From: Gordoniibacillus chartarius
GTDB taxonomy: Bacteria; Bacillota; Bacilli; Paenibacillales; NBRC-103111
Length of the DNA stretch: 64,000 bases
Direction: 5' to 3'
Assembly: GCF_042432825.1 (NCBI RefSeq)
Contig: NZ_JBHLWN010000002.1
Coordinates: forward strand, 1-64,000
A program made the position numbers and the translations under genes. Positions 20,101 through 32,100 of the stretch are shown piece after piece. The notes under the pieces were generated by a model. It saw only the letters and a list, made by a program, of their open reading frames with translations, made no database searches and had not been told where the DNA came from. Each line of letters begins with the position of its first letter. Within the stretch, counting starts at the first letter, position 1.

Positions 20101-23100
20101 GCACTTCTGCCGACCGGCTGCACGAACGGGCTCAATGCCGCCACAGTCGGATATTGGAACAGATGCTTAATTTCCAGCTTGTAACCGGCCTGATGCAGCC
20201 TCGACGATACTTGGATCGATTTGATCGAGTCGCCGCCGAGCTCAAAGAAATTGTCCGAAATCCCTATCGCCTTTACGCCCAATACCGTCTGCCAAACCGA
20301 GACTAAAGCTTGCTCGACGGCGGTTCGCGGCTCGACGTACGGTTTGCCGGTATGCAGACTCTCTTCCGGTGCCGGCAGCGCCTTGCGGTCCACTTTGCCG
20401 TTCGGCGTAAGCGGCATGTGCTCGAGCTGCACGAAGTACGATGGGAGCATGTACGCCGGCAGCTGCTGCTCCAGCTCGCTGCGAAGCTCGCTTACGGTGA
20501 GCGGCTTGTCCGCTACGAAATAGGCGCACAGCTGCTTCTGTCCGGCTTCGTTGTCGCGGGCGATAACGACTGCTTCCCGTACGACGGCCAACTTCGCGAG
20601 CTGCGCTTCGATCTCGCCGAGCTCGATCCGGAAGCCGCGGATCTTCACCTGCTGGTCGATCCGCCCGATATATTCGATGTTGCCGTCCGGCAGCCATCTT
20701 GCCAGATCCCCCGTCCGGTACATTCGCTCTCCCGGAGCAAACGGATTGTCTGCGAATTTCTCCGCCGTTAGCTCGGGCCGGTTCAAGTAGCCTCTTGCCA
20801 GCCCGTCGCCCGCCACGCACAGCTCGCCCGCTGCGCCTATAGGCTGCAGCTGATTGTCCGCGCCGACAATGTACACCGACGTGTTGCTGATCGGCCTTCC
20901 GATCGGCACGTTTGCAGCTGCCGCAGCAATCTCATCGATCTCGTAATACGTGGCGAATACCGTACTTTCCGTCGGACCGTACACGTGCGTTAGCTTGCCC
21001 CGGCCCAATTCGTGCAACGCTCTTCTGGCATGCTCTACCGATATGCGCTCGCCGCCGAACAGCACCTTCCGGACGTGGCGCAGGCAGTCGATGTTGATGT
21101 CGACCAGAACGTTGAACAACGCTGTCGTAATAAACATGACGGTGATATGCTCCCGCGCGATCATGGCCGCCAGAGCTTCCATATCCAGTACGTTTTGCTT
21201 GGAGCTGAGAACGAGCCGGGCTCCGTTCAGCAGCGCGCCGAAGATGTCGAAGGTCGAACCGTCAAAGGCGTAGCTGGACAGCTGCAGCAAGGTATCCCGT
21301 TCGGTAATGTCGATATAGTTCGTGCCCCGAACGACCCGCACGATATTCCGGTGCGTCGTCAAATTGCCTTTCGGCTTGCCGGTCGTCCCCGACGTATACA
21401 TAACGTATGCCAGGTTGTCCGGTCCGCCCGCCCGTTCCGGGTTCGAAGCGTCCTTGCCATATGCAGCCGGATCGTCAAGCACCATGATCCTGCCTGCATA
21501 CGATTCGCCGGCTGCGCGCTCCCGCAAGCCGCTTTGCAGCAAGAGCAGCGTTGTCCCCGAATCGTCCAGCATGTAGCGGATCCGCTCCTGCGGATACTCC
21601 GGGTCGATCGGCACGTAAGCGCCGCCGGCCTTCAAAATCGCAAGAATGCCGACGATCATCTCCATGGAGCGTTCGGCCATAAGGCCGACCGGCTGTTCGG
21701 CCTGTACGCCTTCGGCACGCAGCGTATGCGCGAGCCGGTTCGCCCGCTCGTTCAGCTCCCGGTACGTCATCCGGCTTCCTTCGAATACAAGCGCCGTCTG
21801 CTCGGGCACCTTCATCGCCTGCTCTTCGAACAGCTCCGGAATCGTCATTTCCCGCGGATAATCCGACGATGCGGCGCCCCATTCGTCCAGCAGCTGCGAC
21901 TGTTCGTCGGCTGTCAGCAGCTCCAGCTCGTTCACGCGTATTTGCGGATTTTCGGCGATCTGCTCGATGATCCGAACGAGATGCCCTTGAATTTGCGCCA
22001 GCTCCGACGGATCGTATGCATGAGCATTGTATTCAAAATGAATTTCGATATTGTCGCCCGGCATAACGACCAGGTTGAAGTCATAGTTCGTCTGCTCTGC
22101 CGAACGCACGTCAACGATATCGAAGTCTGCCGCCCCGCCCCCGCCGATCTGCTCAATCTGACGCTCTACCGGATAGTTTTCAAACACGACGATATGGTTG
22201 ATCAAGCTCATCTTTTGCTGACTCAGCGCTTGAATTTCATACAGCGGGAACGTTTCGTACAATTGGGACGACAGTGCTTGTTCCTGTACGGCCTGCATCA
22301 CGTCCGCGAACGTCGCTCCGGATTCGCAGCGGACGCGGACGGGAATCGTGTTGATAAACAGCCCGACCATGTTCTCGATGCCCGGAATTTCCGCAGGTCT
22401 TCCCGATACGACGCTTCCGAACACCGCGTCCTGTGTGCCGTTATATTTTTGCAGCAAAATGCCCCATACCGTCTGGATCAGCGTATTCAAGGTAACTTGA
22501 TAACGCTTCGCGGCCTGATGGATGCTTCGAGTCAGCATCTGCCCCAAGCTGCAGCCCATCTTCTCGAATACGTACGCTGCCGGTTTGTGCTGCGCCTTCG
22601 TTTGCGGAAGCTCCGTCTGATGCTCGTAGCCCGCCAAATAGCCGCTCCAGTAGCTGGATGCCGCCTCCCTGTCCTGCCGCTCGAGCCATTCGATATACCG
22701 GCTGTACGGATATGCAGCAGCAAGCGGCGGCCGGCTCCCGCGCACGTAGGCAAAGTACGATTCGAACACTTCTTTTGTAATCAGCGACATACACCAGCCG
22801 TCCATCAAAATGTGGTGGAAGCTCCACAGGAAGCGGTACGTTTCGTCCCCGGTACGCCAAATCGATACACGCATCAGCGCATCCTCGGCGAGATCGAAGC
22901 CGATGGCCCTGTCTTCATTTTCCATAGCTTCTACATACGCTTCGAGACGTTCCGCATCCAAATCCAATTCGCGCAGATCTTCATAGGCAAAGCCTGCCTT
23001 CCGGTTCCGGAAAACGATCTGAATCGGCTCGTCCTGCCAGCCGCTGTAGAAGTTCGTGCGCAGGACAGCTTGACGCTCCGCCAAATCGTCCAGGCTTTTC

Positions 23101-26100
23101 TTGAAGGCTTCCACATCCAGGCGGCCCTTCAAGGTGAATGCGGTTTGCTCAAAATAAGCCCCCGACTGCGCATCCATCAGGCTGTGGAACAGCATCCCCT
23201 TCTGCATCGGCGTCAGCATGTACACATTCTCGATTTCGCCGATATGGGAGGTTTGGTCTGCGATTCGCTCCAGTTCCTCGATGGTCAGCCCTTTGAACAG
23301 AATGTCGCTCGGGGTCAGCTCGGTCCGTTCCTTCGCCGTGCAATGCGCGATCACTTCCCGCAGGCTAATCCGGAGCTTCTCGGCGAGCCGCTCCATCGTT
23401 TCCTTGCGGTACATCTTGCCGCTGTAGCTAAGTGTCAGCGTCAATTGCCCGCCTGCGATCATACCGTTGACGTCGAGAGCATGGGATCTGGTCATCCCCC
23501 CGCTTACTTCCGCGCCGCACGAATAAGTCGACAGCTGCAAATCGTTGCTCTGCAAGTCCTGATCGAATTGTCCGAGGTAGTTGAAGCTGATGTCCGGCGC
23601 CGGCGCTTGACGGAGGAATGCAGCGCCGTCCGCTTGCGGCGACATGTATTTGAGAATGCCATAGCCGATCCCTTTGTTCGGAATATTGCGCAGGCTCATC
23701 TTCACGCGTTTAATCCGGTACGGCAAGCCCTTGTCCGCTTCCATCTCCAGCACAACCGGGTATTCGCACGTAAACCATCCGACCGTGCGCGTGATATCGA
23801 TATCCGCACCGATCGGTTCCCTGCCGTGTCCTTCCAGAGTTACCGCCACCTGCTCCAAGCCGGTCCATTCGTGAACCGCCATCCCGAGCGCCGTCAGCAG
23901 CAGGTCGTTCATGTCGGTGCCGTAAGCCCGGTGCGCCTGTTTCAGCAGAAGCTCCGTTTCCGCTTGCGTCCACTGCACCGTAACGGCCTCGCTGTCCTGC
24001 ATCAATGCGCGCTCTTGGGCGAAATCGCGCGGCAGCGGCCGGCTTGCCGCTTGTGCGATCCGTTCCCAGTACGCCCGCTCACTCTCCATGGCCGGGCTTC
24101 CGGCATATGCGGCCAGCTGCTCCGCCCATAAGCGGTACGAATCGGTCTTTTCGGGAAGGCGGATAACTTGACCGCGCAGCGCCTGCTCGTAGCCCGCCGC
24201 CAAATCCTCGAACAGGATGCGCCATGACACGCCGTCTACCGCCAGATGGTGAACGACGATCAGCAGATGATCCCCGTCCGTGCAGCGGAACAGCCCAAGC
24301 TTCAGCAGCGGCCCTGTCTGCAGGTCGATACAGCGCTGCAGCTCGTTTGCCTTCGCTTCGATCGCCTGCGCGCAGTCCGCCATACCGCGGAAATCCAGCA
24401 CATCGAGGCTGTAGAGCTCTCCTTCCGCAATGCCGCGGTTGTATGCCGTATAACCGGATTCCGTCCGGCGGAACACGAGACGCAGCGCATCGTGGTGCTC
24501 GGCGAGCTTCCGCACGGCTTGACGCAGCGCCGCTTCATCGTAGCCTTCCGGGCGGTACAGCATGACCGATTGGTTATAATGATGCGGCTCGTCGAACGAC
24601 TGCCCGAAGAACCAGCGCTGAATCGGCGTCAGCAGCGCCTCTCCCTTCGCTTCTCCCTGGTCGGCTCGCCTTGCGACCGGCTGCACGTAAGGGCTGAGCT
24701 CCGCCACAGTCGGGTATTTGAACAAATGCTTGATTTCCAGCTTGTAGCCGGCTTGCTGCAGCCGTGAAGCGACCTGAATCGACTTGATCGAGTCCCCGCC
24801 GAGCTCGAAGAAATTGTCGAGCACGCCGATCGCCTTCGTGCCGAGCACCGCCTGCCACACCGCAACCAAAGCCTTCTCCACCGGCGTCCGAGGAGCGATA
24901 TAAGCCGCACCGGTCTGTACGCTGCCCTCCGGCGCGGGCAGCGCCTTGCGGTCGAGCTTGCCGTTCGGCGTAAGCGGCATCCGCTCCAGCTGTACGAAGT
25001 AGGACGGCACCATGTATGCGGGCAGCGCCTCAGCCAGCGCACTCCTCAGCTCGCTAACGGCGAGAGGCTTCTCCGCAACGAAGTACGCACACAGCTGCTT
25101 CTGTCCGGCTTCGTCTTCCCGCGCGACAACGACCGCCTCTTGTACGAATTCCGCTTTCAGAATTTGCGCTTCCACTTCGCCCAGCTCGACCCGGTTGCCG
25201 CGAATTTTCACCTGATGGTCGATCCGGCCGATGTATTCGATATTGCCGTCCGGCAGCCGTCTTGCGAGGTCGCCGGTCCGATACATCCGCCCGCCCGGTA
25301 CGAACGGGTTGTCGGCGAACTTCTCCGCGGTCAACTCCGGCCGGTTCAAGTAGCCGCGGCCTACGCCGGCGCCGCCGATCATCAGCTCGCCCGGAATGCC
25401 GGCAGGCTGCAGCACACCGTGCTCGTTCAAAATATACACGTTCACGCCCGGCAGCGGCTTGCCGATCGGCAGACTGACAAGACCGTTCATATCTTGATCC
25501 GGCTGCGTCTGTTCGAAATAGCTCGAATCGATACAAGCTTCCGTTACGCCGTAGCTGTTCAGTATGCGCATCTGCGTCCCGAACCGGCTTGCAAGCGTCC
25601 GGAACGACTCCGGCGGGAACCGGTCCGAGCCAACGATCAGCGTCTGCAGACTGTCGATGTTCAGGCCGTTCTCGTACACATAGTCCATAAGCGGAATGAC
25701 GAGCGACGGTGTCGATTCGAACATGTTGACCTGATGCTCCGCGATCAGCTCGTAGATCCGCGCAGGATCGAGCCGCGCGTGGCCGGGACATAGAATCAGC
25801 TCGCCGCCGTGCAGCAAGGCGCGGACGAAATCGCCGGTGAAGACATCGAAGGAGAAGCTGGCCCACTGCAGAATACGAATGCCGGCTTCGTGCAGCCGAT
25901 ATTCGTGCTTCCAGGCCCGGGCCATTGCCGCTACCTGCCTGTGCTCGATCATGACCCCCTTCGGGTTGCCCGTTGTGCCCGACGTATAGATCACATACGC
26001 CAAGTGCTCGGGTCCGGCCGCCGGCTCCAAGTTCGATCCGTCCTCATGATACGCAGCCGCATCGTCCAGCTCGACCACCGTGCCCGCAAACGGCGCGCGT

Positions 26101-29100
26101 TCCCGCAAGCCGCTTTGAAGCAGCAGCAGCTGCGCTCCGGAATCGTCCAGCATATAGCGGATGCGCTCCTGCGGATATTCCGGATCTATCGGCACGTAGG
26201 CGCCGCCGGCTTTCATAATCGCGAGGATACCGACGATCATGTCGAGGGAGCGCTCGGCCATAATGCCGACCAATTGATCGGCCTCTGCGCCCGCAGCGCG
26301 CAGCGTACGCGCCAGCCGGTTCGCCCGCTCGTTCAGCTCCCGGTACGTGAGCCGGCTATCCTCGCAGATGGCTGCGGTGTGCTCCGGAGTCCGCTCCGCC
26401 TGCGCCTCGAACAGCTGCGGAATCGTCTTGCCGCCCGTATCGTCCGCCTCCAACGCGGCCGCCGAAGCACCGAGCAGCTCCGCTTTTTCTTCAGCCGTCA
26501 CCAGCTCCAGCTCGCTTACGCGAATGTCCGGATTGGCTGCGATTTGTTCGACGATGCGGAACAAATGCCCGCGAATTTGCTCCATACCCGGCCGGTCATA
26601 TACGCAAGCATTGTATTCCAGATGAATGCCGATCTCGCTGCCGGGCACGACAACCAGATTGAAATCGTACGTAGTCAAATCAACCGACTGGAAGTCCGTG
26701 AAATCGAAGCCGGCCGGTTCGCCGCTGCCAATTTGCTCGATTTGCCGTTCTACCGGGTAGTTTTCAAACACCACAATATGATTGAACAAGTCCTGCTTCC
26801 GCCCGTTCAGCGATTGAATCTCATAGAGCGGATATGTTTCGTATACTTGAGACGCCAGTGCCTGCTCCTGAACGTTCCGCATAATATCCGCAACGCTTTC
26901 GCCCCCTTCGCAACGGATGCGCACCGGTATCGTATTGATGAACAAGCCGATCATCGTCTCAATGCCGGGGATTTCCGCCGGCCTTCCCGATACGACGCTG
27001 CCGAACACCGCGTCCTGCGTTCCGTTATACTTCTGCAGCAGGATCCCCCAAGCCGTCTGCATCAGCGTGTTCACGGTAACCTGATGGCTTTTGGCGACGT
27101 GATGGATCGCGCGGGTCAATTTTTCGTCGAAGAAGCCGTCCACTTTTTCCAACATATACGGTTCCGCCGAATCTCTTGTCTTCGCCTGCGGCAGCACCGC
27201 TTCATGCTCATACCCCGCCAAGTAGGCGCTCCAATAGCCGGATGCGGCTGCACGATCCTGCCGTTCCAGCCATTCGATATACCGGCTGTACGGATTTGCC
27301 GCAGCGAGCTCGGGCTGACGATGCCGGACGATGGCGAAGTATGCTTCGAACACGTCCTTGGCCACCAGCGACAAGCACCAGCCATCCATGAGAATGTGAT
27401 GGAAGCTCCACAGGAACCGGTACGCCTCGTCACCGGTACGCACAATTGCCAGACGCATGAGCGCATCGTGAGCCAGATCGAAGCCTCGCGCTTGGTCTTC
27501 ATTTTGCAATGTCTCGACCTGCGCCGCCCGCCGTTCCTCGTCCAGACCGCGTAGATCCTCATAGTGAAAGCCGATCCGCTTGTTCCGGAATACGACCTGC
27601 AGCGGCTCGTCCCGCCATCCGTTGTAAAAATTCGTCCGCAGCACGGCATGACGCTGCGCGAGCGCATCGAGGCTGAGCTTGAACGCCTCTACATCCAGCC
27701 TGCCATGCAGGGTGAATGCGGTTTGCTCAAAATAAGCCCCCGACTGCGCATCCATCAGGCTGTGGAACAGCATCCCTTTTTGCATCGGCGTCAGCATGTA
27801 CACGTTCTCGATCTCTCCGACATGTGCGGTTTGCGTCTGAAGCCGCTCGAGCTCCTCCATCGTCAGCCCCTTGAACAGGACATCGCTCGGCGTCAGCTCT
27901 GTCCGCTCCTTCGCTGCACAGTGCCCGATAACTTGACGCAGGCTCGTTTGGAACAGCCCGGCGAGCCGCTCCATCGTTTCCTTCCGGTACATGCCGCCGC
28001 TGTAGCCTAACGTCAGCGTCAATTGTCCGCCTGCGATCATGCCGGTGATATCTAGCGCGAAGGACCGCTTGTGCCGTCCGCTGACGGCTTGGCCGCCGGA
28101 ATACGGCGACAGCTGCAAGGCGCTGCTCTGCAAGTCCTGATCGAACTGGCCGAGATAGTTGAAGCTGATTTCCGGCGCCGGTGCTTGATGGAGACTTGTG
28201 ACGCCATCCCCTTGCGAAGACATATACTTGAGAATGCCGTAGCCGATCCCTTTGTTCGGAATTTGACGCAAGCTTTCCTTCACATTCTTGATCCGGTATG
28301 TCAGTTCTTGGTCCGCTTTCATCTCCAGTACGACCGGGTATTCGCACGTAAACCATCCAACCGTGCGCGTCACGTCAATATCCGTACCGATCGGCTCCCT
28401 GCCGTGACCCTCCAGGCTCACCGCCACCTGCTCCATACCGGTCCAACCGTGAACCGCCATCCCGAGCGACGTCAGCAGCAGGTCGTTCATGTCCGTGCCG
28501 TATGCCTTGTGCGCTCGCCCGAGCAGCCGCTCCGTCTCCTCCCGCGTCCACTGCACCGTAACAGCCTCGCTGTCCTGCATCGACGCGCGCTCTTGCACGT
28601 AATCGCGGGGCAGCGGCTTGAACTCGGCTTGCGCAATCCGCTCCCAATACGCCCGCTCTAGCTCCATAGCCGGACTGTCGGCATAAGCGGCCAGCTGCTC
28701 CGCCCATAAGCGGTACGAATCCGTCTTATCCGGAAGACGGATGTCCCTGCCGCCTAACGCCTGCTCGTAGCCCGCAGCCAAATCCTCGAACAAGATGCGC
28801 CATGACACGCCGTCTACCGCCAAATGGTGAATGACGATCAGCAGATGATCCCCGTCCGCGCAGCGGAAGAGCCCGAGCTTCAGCAGCGGTCCTTCCTGTA
28901 AATCCATGCCGCGCTGCAGCTCGTTCGCCTTCGCTTCGATCGCCTGCGCACAGTCCGCCATGCCGCGGAAATCCAGCACATCGAGGCTGTAGAGCTCGCC
29001 TTCCGCGATGCCGCGGTTATATGCCGCAAAGCCGGTTTCCGTCTTGCGGAACACGAGGCGCAGCGCATCGTGATGCTCGGCGAGCCTCCGCACGGCTTGG

Positions 29101-32100
29101 CGCAGCGCCGCTTCATCGTAGCCTTCCGGGCGGTACAGCATGACCGATTGGTTATAATGATGCGGCTCGTCAAACGATTGCTCGAAGAACCAGCGCTGAA
29201 TCGGCGTCAGCAGTGCCTCTCCCTTCGCTTCTCCCTGGTCCGCGCGCCTTGCGACCGGCTGCACGAATGGGCCGAGCTCCGCCACGGTCGGATATTTGAA
29301 CAAATGCTTGATTTCCAGCTTGTAGCCGGTCTGATGCAGCCGTGAAGCGACCTGAATCGATTTGATCGAGTCGCCGCCGAGCTCGAAGAAATTGTCGAGC
29401 ACGCCGATCGCCTTCGTGCCGAGCACCGCCTGCCACACCGCAACCAAGGCCTGCTCCGCCGGCGTCCGAGGCGCAACATATGCCGCGCCCGTCTGTACGC
29501 CGCCTTCCGGCGCGGGCAGCGCCTTGCGGTCGAGCTTGCCGTTCGGCGTAAGCGGCATCCGTTCCAGCTGTACGAAATATGAAGGCACCATATAGGCAGG
29601 CAAAGCCTCGCCAAGCACTTTCCGCAGCTCGCTAACGGCCAACGGCTTATCCGCGACATAATACGCGCAAAGCTGCTTTTGTCCGGCTTCGTCCTCCCAC
29701 GCGACGGCGACCGCCTCTTGCACGAACGCCGCCTTCAACAGCTGCGCTTCCACTTCGCCGAGCTCGATCCGGTGACCGCGGATTTTCACCTGATGGTCGA
29801 TCCGGCCAATGTACTCGATATTGCCGTCCGTCAGCCTCCTCGCGAGGTCGCCGGTCCGGTACATCCGCCCGCCCGGCACGAACGGGTTGTCGACGAACTT
29901 CTCCGCCGTCAGCTCCGGCCGGTTCAAGTAGCCCCGGCCAACACCGGCGCCGCCGATAAACAGCTCGCCCGGAACGCCGATCGGCTGCAGTCCGCCGTGC
30001 TCGTTCAGAATATACATCCTCACGCCCGGCAGCGGCTTGCCGACCGGCAAGCTTGGCAGGCCGGCATAGCTCCGGGATCGCACATCCGCCTGCTCGAAAT
30101 AGCTCGAATCGATGCACGCTTCCGTTACGCCGTAGCTGTTCAAAATGTGCATCTCCGCCCCGAACCGGCTGAATAGCGTCTGGAACGCCTCCGGCGGGAA
30201 CCGGTCGGAGCCTACGATCAGCGTTTGCAGACTTTCGATATTCAGCTTGTTTTCGTATACGTAATCCATCAGAGGAATGACAAGCGCCGGCGTCGATTCG
30301 AACATGTTCACCTGATGCTCCGCGATCAGCTCGTAGATCCGTGCAGGATCGAGCCGCGCATGGGCAGGACACAAGATCAGCTCGCCGCCGTGCAGCAAGG
30401 CCCGAACGAGATCGCCGGTAAAGACGTCGAACGAGAAGCTCGCCCATTGCAGAAGACGGAAGCCGGCTTCATGCAGCCGGTATTCGTGCTTCCAGGCTTT
30501 GGCCATAGCAGCGACCTGCCTATGCTCGATCATGACGCCCTTCGGGTTGCCGGTCGTACCCGAAGTATAGATTACGTACGCCAAATGATCCGGTCCGCAA
30601 GCCGGCTCCAAGTTCGACCCGTCCTCATGATACGCCGCCGCAGCGTCCAGCTCGACAACCTTGCCCGTGAATGCTATGCGATCCCGCAACCCGCTCTGCA
30701 GCAAAAGCAGCTGCGCTCCCGAATCGTCCAGCAGATAGCGGATGCGCTCCTGCGGATAATCCGGATCGATCGGCACATAGGCGCCGCCTGCTTTCATAAT
30801 GGCGAGGATACCGACGATCATCTCAAGGGAGCGTTCGGCCATAATGCCGACCAATTGATCGGCCTCCACACCGGCAGCGCGCAGCGTGCGCGCCAGACGG
30901 TTCGCCCGCTCGTTCAGCTCCCGGTACGTCAGCCGGCTGTTCTCGAAGACGACGGCCGTATGCTCCGGAGTCCGCTCCGCCTGCGCCTCGAATAGCTGCG
31001 GAATCGTCCGCTCTTCGTCCTCCCCCGTGTCCGCCTCCGGCGCTGCAGCCGATTCTCCGAGCAGCTCCGTTTTCTCCTCCTCCGTCACAATCTCAAGGGA
31101 AGCGAGCGCAGCTTCCGGATCGTCCGCCAAGGCTTCGATCAGCCGCGTATAATGCTTGGCGAGCCGCGCGACGGTATCCGGCTCATACAAAGCAACGGCA
31201 TATTCCATACTGCAGGACAGTGTGCCGTCCGTTTGCTCCATCGCGTTCAGCGTCAAATCAAACTTGGCTGCCGTATGACCGCCGGTATAAGGCTTCAGCT
31301 GCAAGCCGTCCATGCTCAAATGGACCTGTTCGACGTTTTGCAGGGCGAACATCGTGTCAAACAGCGGATTGCGGCTTAAATCCCGTTTCAAGTTCAGTTT
31401 GTCCACCAGTTCCTCGAACGGATATTCCTGATTCTCGTAGGCTTTCAGCACCGCTTCTTTCATTTCCCGCACGTAATCCGCGAACGTCTTCTCGCCCGAC
31501 GGGAAGCTGCGGATCGCGAGCGTGCCGACAAACATACCGATCATCGCTTCCAAATCGGCATGCGTTCTGCCGGCAATCGGCGTACCGACGACGATGTCGG
31601 TTTGCCCCGTATATTTATGAAGCAAGACCGTGTAAGCCGCGAGCAGTACCATGTACAGCGTCGCTCCGGTTTGCGAAGCGATCTTCCGCAGGCCCTCCAT
31701 CTGTGCCGTGCCGACCGCAAATTCATACAGTGCGCCTTCATAGCTTTGCACGGCCGGTCTCACATAGTCGGTCGGCATATCGAGTACCGGGATTTCACCG
31801 CGGAACACATCGAGCCAGAACGACTCCTGCCGCTGCATGCGCTCGGTATGCACCTCCGACTGCTGCCATGCCGCATAATCCTTGTATTGAATCCGGAGAG
31901 GCTGCAGCTCATGACCGGCATACAGCTCCACAAACTCTTGAATCAGAATCCCCATGGACACGGCGTCCGAAATCATATGATGCATATCCAGCAGCAAAAT
32001 ATGACGCTCGCGCTCAAGCTCGATAAGCCCCACTCTCAGCAGCGGCGGCTTTGCCAGATCGAACGGGCGCACGAACGCGCGAATAAGCGCATCGGCTTCC

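Noticed and set aside
23000..31000. Repeated units as a possible CRISPR or mobile element
   Set aside because: The repeats are kilobase-scale coding duplications inside NRPS modules; no short regular spacers, transposase or terminal inverted repeats were seen.
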